The position numbers and the translations under genes are program-made. Positions 25,688 through 35,100 of a stretch of DNA of 64,000 bases are shown piece after piece. The notes under the pieces were generated by a model. It had not been told where the DNA came from, ran no database searches, and saw only the letters and a list, made by a program, of their open reading frames with translations. Position 1 is the first letter of the stretch. The number at the start of each line of letters is the position of its first letter. The DNA is from Brevirhabdus pacifica (GTDB taxonomy: Bacteria > Pseudomonadota > Alphaproteobacteria > Rhodobacterales > Rhodobacteraceae): positions 248,001 to 312,000 of the forward strand of contig NZ_PGFI01000012.1 of NCBI RefSeq assembly GCF_002797755.1, in the 5' to 3' direction.

Positions 25688-25728
25688 GGGGCCGGGCGGC
25701 GGTGACCGCCTGCCCTGCCCCGTCTTTT
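25688..25728 (+). terminator. intrinsic terminator after hisA
   Basis: Nested stem GGGGC-c-GGGC-GGCGG / CCGCC-t-GCCC-t-GCCCC with short loop TGA, followed by GTCTTTT on the plus strand. It lies just before the convergent DUF302 gene. Confidence 0.75.
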
Positions 25729-25750
25729 GCGGCGACCTTGGCGGCCGGCG

Positions 25751-26263
25751 TTATTCGACCGCCTTCTCGGTCAGCTTCTCCAGCGCCTCTTCCATCTTCT
25801 TCACGTATTCCGCGTCGTCGTCGATCTTGAGGTCGTCGAACATCTCGTCGACTTCCTCATAAACGACCTTGGTCTCGTCCGAGACCGGATCGCGGTAGAC
25901 CAGCACCCGCAGCGGCAGCACCAGACCGGCCAGCGGATCTGCGTTCATGGCGGGGGTGCCCAGCTTGGGGTTGCCGAAGATCAGAAGCTGCGCCTCGTGC
26001 ATGCCAAGGCCAACCTCCTCGGCGCCCTTGGTGTGATCGACGCGGGCGAAGACGGTCGCGCCGGCCTCGTTTACGGCCTTTTCCAGCGCGTCCATCACCT
26101 GCGCCACGGGCTTGTCGGTGCTGCGCGTCTCGTAATCGCCCCCGGTCAGGCCGGCGGCAGCAGGCCCGGCGGTGGCGGTCAGGCCGGCGGCAAGGGCAAG
26201 CGCCGCGGCGGCAAGCGTGCGGGTCATCGGGCGGGTGATCGGGCGGGTGATCGGGAAGGGCAT
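25751..26263 (-). CDS. DUF302 exported protein
   Basis: A 170-residue protein with AGGAG 7 nt before the ATG at 26263. Signal peptide about 1-38 (long, with an ITRPITRPMTR n-region and an Ala/Leu core). Mature region matches DUF302: VFARVDHTKGAEEVGL, EAQLLIFGNPKLGTPAM, LPLRVLVYRD. The family has a small TBP-like fold of unknown function, often exported. The C-terminal third (about 130-170) is acidic and helical. It is antisense-oriented between hisA and hisF. Confidence 0.85.
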   Translation of the reverse strand: MPFPITRPITRPMTRTLAAAALALAAGLTATAGPAAAGLTGGDYETRSTDKPVAQVMDALEKAVNEAGATVFARVDHTKGAEEVGLGMHEAQLLIFGNPKLGTPAMNADPLAGLVLPLRVLVYRDPVSDETKVVYEEVDEMFDDLKIDDDAEYVKKMEEALEKLTEKAVE

Positions 26264-26431
26264 GTCATTCTCCTGCTGTGGGGCCCGGCGGCATGCCGGT
26301 GCCTTGGTCAACGTGGCCGCACCCGGCCCGTTCCCCCGGCATTTGGTCTGGTCACCGCCCCACCCGGGCCGTAAAAGGCCGCGAGGGGGCCCCGCGCCGC
26401 CCCCAGCGCCCCGACACGGATAGGAGCCCGC

Positions 26432-27253
26432 ATGCTCAAGACCCGGATCATTCCCTGCCTCGACGTCAAGGACGGGCGTGTCGTCAAGGGCGTCAACTTC
26501 GTCGACCTGGTGGACGCGGGCGACCCCGTGGAGGCCGCGCGCGCCTATGATGCCGCCGGCGCCGACGAGCTTTGCTTTCTGGACATCAACGCCACCCACG
26601 AGAACCGGGGCACGATGTACGATCTGGCCACCCGCACCGCCGAGCAGTGCTTCATGCCGCTGACCATCGGCGGCGGCGTGCGCACCCCCGAGGATGTGCG
26701 CGCCCTGCTGCTGGCAGGGGCCGACAAGGTCAGTTTCAACTCGGCAGCCGTGGCCGACCCCGACGTGGTCGCCCGCTCGGCCGACCGCTTCGGCAGCCAG
26801 TGCATCGTGGTCGCCATCGACGCCCGCACCGTCAGCCCCGGCAAGTGGGAGATCTTCACCCACGGCGGCCGGCGCGGCACCGGCATCGACGCGGTCGAGT
26901 TTGCCTGCACGGTCGTGGCCAAGGGCGCGGGCGAAATCCTTCTGACCTCGATGGACCGGGACGGCACGCGCGCGGGCTTCAACCTGCCGCTGACCCGCGC
27001 CGTGTCGGACGCAGTCAGCGTGCCGGTGATCGCCTCGGGCGGGGTCGGCAATCTGGACCACCTTGTCGAAGGGGTGACCGAGGGCGGCGCCTCTGCGGTG
27101 CTGGCGGCCTCGATCTTCCATTTCGGGGATCACACGATCGCCGAGGCCAAGGCGCACATGGCCCGGGCCGGTATTCCCGTCCGCCAGACCGTGCCTGCCG
27201 AAGGGGCCGCCCCCCGCGCCCCCGCAGACGAGGCCGCAAGGAGCATCCGATGA
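26432..27253 (+). CDS. hisF: imidazole glycerol phosphate synthase, cyclase subunit
   Basis: HisF joins ammonia from HisH with PRFAR to give imidazoleglycerol phosphate and AICAR. A 273-residue barrel starting [20 protein letters not shown], with catalytic Asp11 in CLDVKDG and the second Asp in [11 protein letters not shown]. It is about 20 residues longer than usual, with a Pro/Ala-rich C-terminal extension ([17 protein letters not shown]). Its stop overlaps the hisE ATG (ATGA). Confidence 0.96.
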   Translation: MLKTRIIPCLDVKDGRVVKGVNFVDLVDAGDPVEAARAYDAAGADELCFLDINATHENRGTMYDLATRTAEQCFMPLTIGGGVRTPEDVRALLLAGADKVSFNSAAVADPDVVARSADRFGSQCIVVAIDARTVSPGKWEIFTHGGRRGTGIDAVEFACTVVAKGAGEILLTSMDRDGTRAGFNLPLTRAVSDAVSVPVIASGGVGNLDHLVEGVTEGGASAVLAASIFHFGDHTIAEAKAHMARAGIPVRQTVPAEGAAPRAPADEAARSIR

Positions 27254-27609
27254 CCGATCAGCCCACCGATCCCCTTGATCCCCTTGTCCGGCTTGCGCCG
27301 CTGGCCGAGCTTGCCCGCACCGTCGCCGCCCGCAAGGGTGCCGACCCCGACACGAGCTGGACCGCCAAGCTGCTGTCGCAGGGACCCGACAAATGCGCTG
27401 AGAAATTCGGCGAGGAGGCGGTCGAGGCCGTGGTGGCCGCCGTGCGCGGAGACCGCGCCCACCTGACCGCCGAGGCCGCTGACGTGATCTTCCATCTGCT
27501 GGTGATGTGTGCCGCCCGCGATGTCGATCTTGCCGATATCGCCGACGAGCTGGCCCGCCGCGCCGGCACGTCCGGCATCGCCGAAAAGGCCGCCCGCCCC
27601 CGGGGCTGA
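27250..27609 (+). CDS. hisE: phosphoribosyl-ATP pyrophosphatase
   Basis: HisE hydrolyses phosphoribosyl-ATP to phosphoribosyl-AMP. A 119-residue all-helical MazG-like protein with the family core [26 protein letters not shown] and the [12 protein letters not shown] metal-binding helix. Coupled to hisF by a 4-bp overlap. HisI is not in the window. Confidence 0.95.
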   Translation: MTDQPTDPLDPLVRLAPLAELARTVAARKGADPDTSWTAKLLSQGPDKCAEKFGEEAVEAVVAAVRGDRAHLTAEAADVIFHLLVMCAARDVDLADIADELARRAGTSGIAEKAARPRG

Positions 27610-27636
27610 TGCGCCCGAAGGGAAGCCGCCCGCGCC

Positions 27637-28095
27637 TCAGCGGTTCGCGTAAAGGCGCGGATACTCGATCTTGGGACAGCGATTCTCGACCACGGTCATG
27701 CCCGCGTCATGGGCGCGGCGCGCCGCACCGGGGTGGATGACGCCGAGTTGCGCCCACAGGACCGCCGGTCGCGGCACCATCGCCAGCGCCTCCTCGACCA
27801 GACCGGGCAACGCCTCCGACTGGCGGAAGACATCGATCACATCCACAGCCTCGTCTATGGCGGCCAGATCGGCACGCACCGTCTCGCCAAAGAGGGTTTG
27901 CCCGGCAAGGCCCGGATTGACCGGGATCACCCGGTAACCCTTGTCGACCAGGAATTGCGACACGTAATGGCTGGGCCGCGCCGGATTGGCCGAGGCGCCG
28001 ACACAGGCGAAGACGCGCGCCTCGTCGAAGATCCGGCGCAGGGTGGCGTCATCGGGTGCGGGAACGGGTGCGGGGTTGGGATCGGTCATGTTCAT
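27637..28095 (-). CDS. CoA-binding (YccU-like) protein
   Basis: About 152 residues with a Rossmann-type CoA_binding domain: VFACVGASANPARPSHYVSQFLVDKGYRV with a glycine-containing turn, then VIPVNPGLAGQTLFGE. It fits the stand-alone YccU/CoA-binding family whose function is unknown. Two ATGs two codons apart (28095 and 28089) are both plausible starts. It converges with hisE. Confidence 0.85.
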   Translation of the reverse strand: MNMTDPNPAPVPAPDDATLRRIFDEARVFACVGASANPARPSHYVSQFLVDKGYRVIPVNPGLAGQTLFGETVRADLAAIDEAVDVIDVFRQSEALPGLVEEALAMVPRPAVLWAQLGVIHPGAARRAHDAGMTVVENRCPKIEYPRLYANR

Positions 28096-28170
28096 GGCCC
28101 GAAATCTAGCCCGCCTTCGGGGCTGCGCAAGCCGTATCGCAAACGGGCACGGAAGAACGGATCGGGGAAA

Positions 28171-28202
28171 AGAAAAATGCGCCCGGACCATGAGCCGGGC
28201 GC
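28171..28202 (-). terminator. intrinsic terminator after rlmB
   Basis: On the minus strand: GCGCCCGG, 8-nt loop, CCGGGCGC, then ATTTTTCTTTT. A strong rho-independent terminator 130 bp beyond the rlmB stop. Confidence 0.85.
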
Positions 28203-28331
28203 AAGTTATGGAACGAGGGACAGTACAGTTGGGCGCGAGGTTCCGATCGCACCCATGCATTCAAGATGGGGACGGGTTGTCGCAGGTGCAAAGCCCTTCA
28301 TCAAATCGTGAAGTGCCGGGGATCGGGCGGT

Positions 28332-29132
28332 TCAGCCCCTGCGGCTGGCGTAAAGGGCCACCGCCGCCGCGTTCGATACGTTGAGCGAGCCGAAGCTGCC
28401 CGCCGCATCGATCCGTACCAGCTGGTCGCAGGTCTCCTTGGTCCGCTCGCGCAGACCCGGGCCCTCGGCCCCCAGCACCAGCGCGACGGGCCGGTCGGCC
28501 TGCCCCTCAAGCGCGGTCTCGATGGTCTGGTCGGCCTCGCCATCCAGACCCAGCAGCAGGTAGCCCATCTCGCGCAGGCTCACCATCGCGTCCGCCAGGT
28601 TGCGCACCCGCAGGTAAGGCATCCGCTCCAGCGCGCCCGAGGCGGTCTTGGCCAGCGCCCCGGTCTCGGGGGCCGAGTGGCGGGCGGGGGCGACGACGCC
28701 CAGCGCGCCCAGCACCTCGGCCGAGCGCAGGATCGCGCCGACGTTGTGCGGATCGGTCACGCGGTCGAGGCAGATCAGGCGCGGCGCGCCCTGCGGCCCG
28801 TCGGCGCGGGTGGCCACGGCATCCAGCCCGCCCCAATCCAGCGGCTTGACCTCAAGCGCGGCGCCCTGGTGCACCGACTCGCGGTCGATGGGGGCGTTGA
28901 ACTTGCGCGGGTCGACCATCTCGGGCTCGATCCCCGAGGCGGCGATCGCATCGGCCAGCTTGTCGGCGGCGTTCTTGGTCACGATCAGGCGCAGGCGCTG
29001 GCGGGCGGGATTCATCAACGCGTCGCGCACCGCGTGCAGGCCGAACAGCCACACGGTCTCGGCGGCGCTGGCCTTGCGCGCACGCTCCTTGTCGACGACC
29101 CAGGTGGGTTTCTTTCCTGATCTCGCGGTCAT
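28332..29132 (-). CDS. rlmB: 23S rRNA (guanosine2251-2'-O)-methyltransferase
   Basis: A 266-residue SpoU/TrmH (SPOUT) family methyltransferase with an N-terminal L30e-like substrate-binding domain (about 25-100: WLFGLHAVRDAL) and a C-terminal knotted SAM domain carrying the three SpoU motifs: LDRVTDPHNVGAILRSAE, LVLGAEGPGLRE and IDAAGSFGSLNVSNAAAVALY. The start MTARSGKKPTWVV at 29132 leaves a short basic N-terminus. RlmB is the best-fitting subgroup, though TrmH-like relatives overlap. Confidence 0.88.
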   Translation of the reverse strand: MTARSGKKPTWVVDKERARKASAAETVWLFGLHAVRDALMNPARQRLRLIVTKNAADKLADAIAASGIEPEMVDPRKFNAPIDRESVHQGAALEVKPLDWGGLDAVATRADGPQGAPRLICLDRVTDPHNVGAILRSAEVLGALGVVAPARHSAPETGALAKTASGALERMPYLRVRNLADAMVSLREMGYLLLGLDGEADQTIETALEGQADRPVALVLGAEGPGLRERTKETCDQLVRIDAAGSFGSLNVSNAAAVALYASRRG

Positions 29133-29336
29133 GTTGCGTCCCCTGCGACGGTGGCTGCGGCGGTTGGGCTGCTGTGCCACGCCGCGCCCGGTGCCGCAAG
29201 GGCGCAGCTTTGGCCCGCCCCCGGCCCACCCGCCGCCGGAGGGCGGGAAAAACCCGCCGAAGGGGCCGGTTTTTCGGTTGACGGTCGCCGGGTGCAACGG
29301 TATTTCCGCCGTGCTGACCGGGGCTTCCCGGTCTGC

Positions 29337-29420
29337 GGGCGACGGGCTGCAAGGTGCGGCAGCGGACTGTAACTCCGCCGGGGAGACCCACGCCTGGTTC
29401 GATTCCAGGGTCGCCCACCA
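29337..29420 (+). tRNA. tRNA-Tyr (anticodon GTA)
   Basis: An 84-nt class II tRNA: acceptor GGGCGAC/GTCGCCC, anticodon stem GCGGA/TCCGC with loop CTGTAAC (anticodon GTA), long variable arm (CGGGGAGACCCACG region), T arm CCTGG-TTCGATT-CCAGG, discriminator A and encoded CCA (29418-29420). Confidence 0.95.
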
Positions 29421-29676
29421 TCCCCCCCTCTTATCAGCAAATTACGCGACGTTTTGCTCTGACGCGCCAATATAGTGCGACATCAGACACGCAAAGCGCA
29501 TCCAACCTAAGCCCCCAGCCGGCAGGGCATTTTTGACTTCCGCAGGCCGAAACCGAGGGGAATGTCACCAAGCCGAAGCCGCCACTCGTCGCGGATCGCC
29601 ACGCGCGGCAACTTGGAGGCACAGCAAGGAAGGTCTACAAGAGGACTTGTCAAACCGTTCAGAGGAGAGAACGAAC

Positions 29677-30045
29677 ATGATAAGAAATTTTGTTCTGAGC
29701 GCGTCCCTGGTCCTGTGTAGTTCAGCGGTATGGGCCGGGAGCTATGCTGACGCCTCCGATGCGCCCGACACGGCCATGCCGGCGCATGAAGTGGATATTG
29801 AGGCAGCCAAGAAGATCTTCCAGAAGTCGTGCCGCGGATGCCATGGCAACAAGGCTCAGGGTGCTGCGAGCTACCCCAAGATCAACGATCTGGAACCCGA
29901 GTATATGGCCGACAAGCTTGAGCGCTACCGGGCAGGCGAGAAGTTTGGGCCAAATTCCATTCTGATGATCCAGCAGGCCAAAAAGCTGTCCGACGAGGAT
30001 ATCGCCAACCTTTCGGTCTACGTCGCCACCGCGTTCGACAAATAG
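29677..30045 (+). CDS. small class I c-type cytochrome
   Basis: A 122-residue periplasmic cytochrome c. Good ribosome-binding site (AGAGGAGAGA) before the ATG. Signal peptide about 1-20 (ending VWA-GSYA). One haem-binding motif CRGCH (Cys52, Cys55, His56), with Met97 in ILMIQQAK as likely sixth ligand, and a C-terminal LSDEDIANLSVYVATAF helix like cytochrome c553/c4-type domains. It lies 188 bp upstream of the PQQ sugar dehydrogenase and could take its electrons. Local DNA reads as less GC-rich than flanking genes. Confidence 0.88.
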   Translation: MIRNFVLSASLVLCSSAVWAGSYADASDAPDTAMPAHEVDIEAAKKIFQKSCRGCHGNKAQGAASYPKINDLEPEYMADKLERYRAGEKFGPNSILMIQQAKKLSDEDIANLSVYVATAFDK

Positions 30046-30233
30046 CGCACTGCGGGCAGCGATCGGGGTTCGGCGGCGCCCCATGCGAAACCCGTTGACC
30101 GAAACAGGTCCCGAGACTTACCGTGGAGACCTTGTTCACGGGACGACAAAGCGGCCCAGGATTATCCTCACCCAAGACGAGATATCGGGCGGTTTCGCGA
30201 TCGATCTCGGGGCAAATTATTGGGAGGAAAATC

Positions 30234-31526
30234 ATGAACTGGAACAAGTCTCATTCAAGACTGCCGCTGGTCGGGTGCCTGCTTGCCGGAACTGCCATCC
30301 TGTCATCTCCGGTGCTCGCGCAGAGCGGTATGAACACCACAAGCCTGCAACATGAGGTCGTCCTGGACGATCTAGAGAACCCGTGGGACATGGCGTTCCT
30401 CGATGACGGCACCATGCTGTTCACCGAGAAATGCAAAGGACTGTCGATCCGCATGCCCGACGGTGCGATCAATGCGCTCTACGGCGTTGGCGAAACGGAA
30501 GGCTACGGGTCAAACGGTGCCGATCTGTTCTGCGAAGGACAGGCCGGCATGATGGGCGTCGCCTTCGATCCGGAGTTTGCCAACAACCGCCGCATCTATG
30601 TCTACTCGACATCCAACATGTCGGATCCGCATACAAACCGGCTCATGCGGTTCACCTTGGCCGAGGATTTCACCTCGGTCGCCGACCGCACGGACATCGT
30701 GGACGACGTGCCCTACAAGATGGCGGCATCCGACCACCCGTTCGGCGGCCCGGGCGCGCATAACGGTGGCCGTGTCCGGTTTGGTCCGGACGGTGCGTTG
30801 TACCTCACAACGGGCGATAACCATAATGGTGAGGTGCCTCAAAGCCCGACGATGATGGGCTCCAAGGTCATACGCATCGATACCGACGGAAACGCGCATC
30901 CTGAGAACGCGCCGCCGGAAGGCTTCGACAAGCGGACCTATACGTACGGGCACCGCAACGTTCAGGGTATCGCGTTTCATCCGAAGACCGGTGCGGCGAT
31001 CACCGCCGAGCACGGGCCATGGCATTCGGACGAGATCACCATCCTTCGGAATGGCGGCAACGCCGGATGGGATCCGCGGCCGAACATGGCCGGGCGCGGC
31101 GACTGCCCGGACAACTACTGCGGCTACAGCCCCAACCAGGAAGAGGGCATGAACCGCTACGAGCGGGCGGCCTACATGCCGATGACTGACTTCGACACCT
31201 ATCCCGACGCCATGCCGCCCATCTGGAACAACAATGGCTGGTCACAAGGGACCTCCTCGGCCGCCTTTCTTGAAGGCGAGCAATGGGGCGACTGGAACGG
31301 TGCGATGGTCGTGGGCATCATGGGCATTGGCTTCGGCGGCACGCCGATCGGTCAGAGGATCGACGTCATCCAGTTCAACGACGAGAACACCGATGTCGAG
31401 GACGTGACAGAGATGACCTTGCCGATGGAGCCGGGCCGCTTTCGCTCGGTGGTGATGGGGCCCGATGGCAGCCTCTACACCGCGATCGACGAGGGCACGA
31501 TCTACAAGCTGACCCCGGGCAGCTGA
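30234..31526 (+). CDS. PQQ-dependent soluble sugar (aldose) dehydrogenase
   Basis: A 430-residue protein with GGGAGGAAA 5 nt before the ATG at 30234. Signal peptide about 1-30 (ending VLA-QSG). The rest is the six-bladed propeller of the GSDH/soluble glucose dehydrogenase family: LENPWDMAFLDDGTMLFTE, LMGVAFDPEF-like segments, GPGAHNGGRVRFGPDGALYLTTGD (catalytic His region), GHRNVQGIAFHP and a VVMGPDGSLYTAIDEGTIYKL C-terminus. Extra Cys residues (CKGL, FCEG, DCPDNYCG) suggest disulfides. Expected activity: periplasmic oxidation of aldoses using PQQ. No PQQ synthesis gene is in the window. Confidence 0.87.
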   Translation: MNWNKSHSRLPLVGCLLAGTAILSSPVLAQSGMNTTSLQHEVVLDDLENPWDMAFLDDGTMLFTEKCKGLSIRMPDGAINALYGVGETEGYGSNGADLFCEGQAGMMGVAFDPEFANNRRIYVYSTSNMSDPHTNRLMRFTLAEDFTSVADRTDIVDDVPYKMAASDHPFGGPGAHNGGRVRFGPDGALYLTTGDNHNGEVPQSPTMMGSKVIRIDTDGNAHPENAPPEGFDKRTYTYGHRNVQGIAFHPKTGAAITAEHGPWHSDEITILRNGGNAGWDPRPNMAGRGDCPDNYCGYSPNQEEGMNRYERAAYMPMTDFDTYPDAMPPIWNNNGWSQGTSSAAFLEGEQWGDWNGAMVVGIMGIGFGGTPIGQRIDVIQFNDENTDVEDVTEMTLPMEPGRFRSVVMGPDGSLYTAIDEGTIYKLTPGS

Positions 31527-31529
31527 TAC

Positions 31530-31560
31530 AAAAAACGGGCCGCGCGACACCTTCGCGCGG
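31530..31560 (-). terminator. intrinsic terminator of the hypothetical exported protein gene
   Basis: On the minus strand: CCGCGCG, 7-nt loop, CGCGCGG, then CCCGTTTTTT. It begins at the stop codon of the minus-strand gene and sits between convergent genes. Confidence 0.75.
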
Positions 31561-31561
31561 C

Positions 31562-31972
31562 TCACTCTCCGAAGATCAGCCCTTCGGGAAGTTCGAAGCG
31601 CTGATCGTCGACCCGGACATAGTATATCTCCTCGGAAAGCTGCCACTCGACGTCGGTGCCGACACCGGACATGGTTGAATTACCGCGCATGAATTTCCGG
31701 TCCGAGAAGATCAGCAATCTCGAAAAGCCGTTTGCAAAAGTCACCTTGGCCACTGCCGCATCGGCGAAGCGGGCTACCGCTGCGTTGCAGGTGCCGCGGG
31801 CTTCTCCGACTTCCTGTGCACAGGCAACCGTCCCATATGCGTCGAAGGTGCCCGACCTCGCACGCAAGCTCGCCGCCTTGGTGTCGGCGGCACTGATGCT
31901 CGGCACCATGATCGCGGCGACGAGGATGAGTGGTAGGGTCGGGCGCACCAGCATGCTCCTTTGGACAGGCAT
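31562..31972 (-). CDS. hypothetical exported protein
   Basis: A 136-residue protein with no recognised family. Residues about 7-29 are a signal peptide (LVRPTLPLILVAAIMVPSISA), the mature part is about 105 residues with two Cys (VACAQEVGEARGTC) that could form a disulfide, and a C-terminal acidic end. A second ATG six codons in lies too close to an AAGGAG for normal initiation, so the first ATG is used. The terminator immediately after its stop supports real transcription. Confidence 0.6.
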   Translation of the reverse strand: MPVQRSMLVRPTLPLILVAAIMVPSISAADTKAASLRARSGTFDAYGTVACAQEVGEARGTCNAAVARFADAAVAKVTFANGFSRLLIFSDRKFMRGNSTMSGVGTDVEWQLSEEIYYVRVDDQRFELPEGLIFGE

Positions 31973-32138
31973 GCACTATCCACGAAACCCGGCCTGCTGG
32001 CAAAATCTGATGGGGCTCTCTTCAGCAGCCAGGTCCACTGAGGGAAGTTCGGACGTTCGGGTTTGACACAGCGAACTATAACTTTCCGCCCATCGCACGT
32101 GCTGCCAAAGCCAGTCATGCCGAATGGTGCCCGGTCCG

Positions 32139-32150
32139 GGGTCGCCCACC
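32139..32150. repeat. 12-bp repeat of the tRNA-Tyr 3' end (possible att remnant)
   Basis: GGGTCGCCCACC here exactly repeats tRNA-Tyr positions 29408-29419; extending leftwards the match is CC-A/G-GGGTCGCCCACC, 14 of 15. The two copies bracket the cytochrome/sugar dehydrogenase segment in direct orientation. No integrase is present, and 12 bp can arise by chance. Confidence 0.45.
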
Positions 32151-32160
32151 CGGGACCCTT

Positions 32161-32186
32161 GGGGCACGCTCGACTGAACGTGCCCC
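32161..32186. terminator. hairpin downstream of putA
   Basis: An 8-bp stem GGGGCACG/CGTGCCCC with a 10-nt loop, 11 bp beyond the putA stop on the minus strand. There is no clear T tract on either strand, so it may be a processing or rho-associated hairpin. Confidence 0.4.
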
Positions 32187-32197
32187 TCTGACCGGTC

Positions 32198-35100
32198 TCA
32201 GCCGGCAGCGGCCAGAAGGCTCGCGTTGCCGCCGGCGGCGGTGGTGTCGACGCAGACGTGACGTTCGACCAGGCAGCCGGGGATGATGTCGGCCTGGCTC
32301 ATCAGCGGCACGATTGCCCCTTCACGTTGCGCCAGTGCCTCGCGCAGGCTGCGCAAACGGTCCTCGTCACCCCAGCAGGCCACGCCGTCCAAGTGACGCA
32401 AACCGATCAGCGCCTCGGCGTCCAGCTCTCCATCGACCGCGTCGGCGCCCCGGGCGCCGGGGGCAACCATCACCGGGTGACAGCCCGCCTCGCGGGCCTG
32501 CACGGCCTGGGCGCGGGCCGAGTCCGCATCGGGGCCAAGGCACAGGATCACCCCCCGTCCCAGCCGCGTCAGGCGGTTGGATTCGCCCGTCGGCCCCGGC
32601 AGGTCGGTCACCGACAGCACCCCGCGCGGCGTGTGGCGCAGGCCCTCCAGAAGGCGCTGCACCGCTGAGGGATCGGCGGCGCCCGCCCCTCGGGGCGCGG
32701 GTGCCACCCGCCCCTCGGCACGGGTGAACCGCGGCAGGTAGTGGGGTCCGCCCGCCTTTGGACCGGTTCCCGACAGCCCCTCGCCCCCGAAGGGCTGGGA
32801 GCCGACGATCGCCCCGATCTGGTTGCGATTCACGTAGACATTGCCCGCCGCGATGCGCTTGGCCACGGTCTGCACCCGGTCGTCGATCCGGCTGTGGATG
32901 CCGAAGGTCAGGCCATAGCCGGTGGCGTTGATCTCCTCGACCACGCGGTCGAGGTCGGCGGCCTCGAAGCTTGCCACATGCAGGATCGGGCCGAAGACCT
33001 CGCGCTCCAGCGCGGCGATGCCCGGCAGGCGAATAAGCGTGGGGGCCACGAAATGCCCATCCTCGGGGATCCGGCCCTGCCACAGCACCTGCCCCGGGGC
33101 CTGGGCCTGGGCGACATGGGCGTCGATGTCCTGGCGCGCGGCGGCGTCGATGACGGGGCCCACGTCGGTCGCCGGCTCCCAGGGATCGCCCAGGCGCAGC
33201 TCGGCCATGGCGCCGGTCAGCATCTTCAGGAACCCCTCTTCCACGTCCTTCTGGACATAGAGCATCCGCAGCGCCGAGCACCGCTGCCCGGCCGACTGGA
33301 AGGCCGAGATGACGATGTCGCGCACCGCTTGCTGCGGCAGGGCCGTGCTATCGACGATCATTGCGTTCAGCCCGCCGGTCTCGGCGATCAGGGGGGCTTC
33401 GGGGGCCATGGTGCCGGCCATCGCCCGGTGGATGGTGCGGGCGGTCGCGGTGGAGCCGGTGAAGCACACGCCCCCCACGGCCGGAGACCCGGTCAAGGCG
33501 GCGCCGACCTCTCCCCCCGGTCCGGGAAGAAATTGCAGCGCGGCGCGCGGCACCCCAGCCCGGTGCAGCAAGCCCACCGCCAGGTGCGCGATCAGGGGCG
33601 TTGCCTCGGCCGGTTTGGCGAGGACGGCGTTGCCCGCGGCCAGCGCCGCCGCGATCTGCCCGGTGAAGATGGCCAGCGGAAAGTTCCAGGGCGAGATGCA
33701 GGTGAAGACACCCCGCGCCGGGGCCTCCAGATCCTCGATCCGGGCCGCGTAATAGCGCAGGAAATCCACCGCCTCGCGCAGCTCGGCAATGCCGTCGGCA
33801 AGGGTCTTGCCGGCCTCGCGGGTCAGCAGGGCAAGGATCTCCCCGGTCGATTGTTCAAATAGGTCGGCGGCATGGGTCAGGATCGCGGCCCGCTCCGCCC
33901 CATCGGCCCGCCAGGGGGCGGCCGCGGCAAGGGCCGCGCGGGTCTGGTCCGGGCTTGCCAGGCGGGTGCGCCCCACCTCCTCATCCGGGGCGGCGGGGTT
34001 CTTGAGGCGCTGTTCCTCGCCGGTGGCGCCGCCGGCCTCATCGGCCAGCAGGGGACCGCCGTGCCAGCGATGGGGCGCGGCGAAAGGTGCGCGCATTGCC
34101 TCCAGCCGCTCGAGCTCGGCGGGGCTGTGCAGGTCCCAGCCGGCGGAGTTGGTCCGCTCGGGCCGGAAAAGGTCGCGCGGCAGGCGCAAGGCCGTGATTG
34201 GCGCAACGTCCTCCAGCCGGTCGAAGGGATCGGCGGCGATCTCGGCGGCGGGCACCTCGGCGTTGACGATCTGGTTCACGAAGGAGCTGTTGGCGCCATT
34301 CTCCAGCAACCGCCGGACCAGATAGGCCAGAAGGTCCCGATGGGCCCCCACCGGCGCATAGATCCGGCAGTTGGTGCCGTGGCGGCGCATCACCAGGTCG
34401 TGCAGCGCCTCGCCCATGCCGTGCAGGCGCTGGAATTCGTAACTCGCGGGATCGGCCCCCGTCTCAAGGATCATGGCGACCGAATGGGCGTTATGGGTGG
34501 CGAATTGCGGGTAGATCCGGTCGGTCATCCTCAGCAGCTTTCGCGCGCACAGGATGTAGGAGACGTCGGTCGCGGGCTTGGTGGTGAAGACCGGAAAGCC
34601 CGCCGTGCCCTCGACCTGGGCGCGCTTGATCTCGCTATCCCAATAGGCGCCCTTGACCAGCCGCACCATGATGCGCCGGTCCAGCTTCTGCGCCAGCGCG
34701 TGCAGCCAGTCGATGACGGCGGGCGCGCGCTGCCCGTAGGCCTGCACCACCACGCCGAACCCGTCCCAGCCGGCCAGGCGCGGATCGGCCAGCACGGCCT
34801 CGATCACGTCCAGCGACAGCTCCAGCCTGTCGGCCTCCTCGGCGTCGATGTTCAGGCCCATCCCGCCCTCGCGTGCCATCAGCGCGAGCTCCAGCAGACG
34901 GGGGGCCAGCTCGGCCATCACCCGGTCCTTCTGGGTATGCTCGTAGCGCGGGTGCAGGGCCGAAAGCTTGACCGAGATGCCCGGCCGGCTGCGGATGTCG
35001 CCGCCCGCGTCCGGCAGGGAGGACAGATAACGGATCGCCCCGGCATAGGCCCGATGGTAGCTGCTTGCGTCCTCGGCGGTAATCGCGGCCTCGCCCAGCA

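Noticed and set aside
26264-27157. A long N-terminal extension of the DUF302 protein
   Set aside because: The extension overlaps hisF on the other strand; the ATG at 26263 has AGGAG and starts a signal peptide.
30083-30355. A short frame between the cytochrome and the sugar dehydrogenase
   Set aside because: It overlaps the signal-peptide region of the dehydrogenase in another frame and has no ribosome-binding site.
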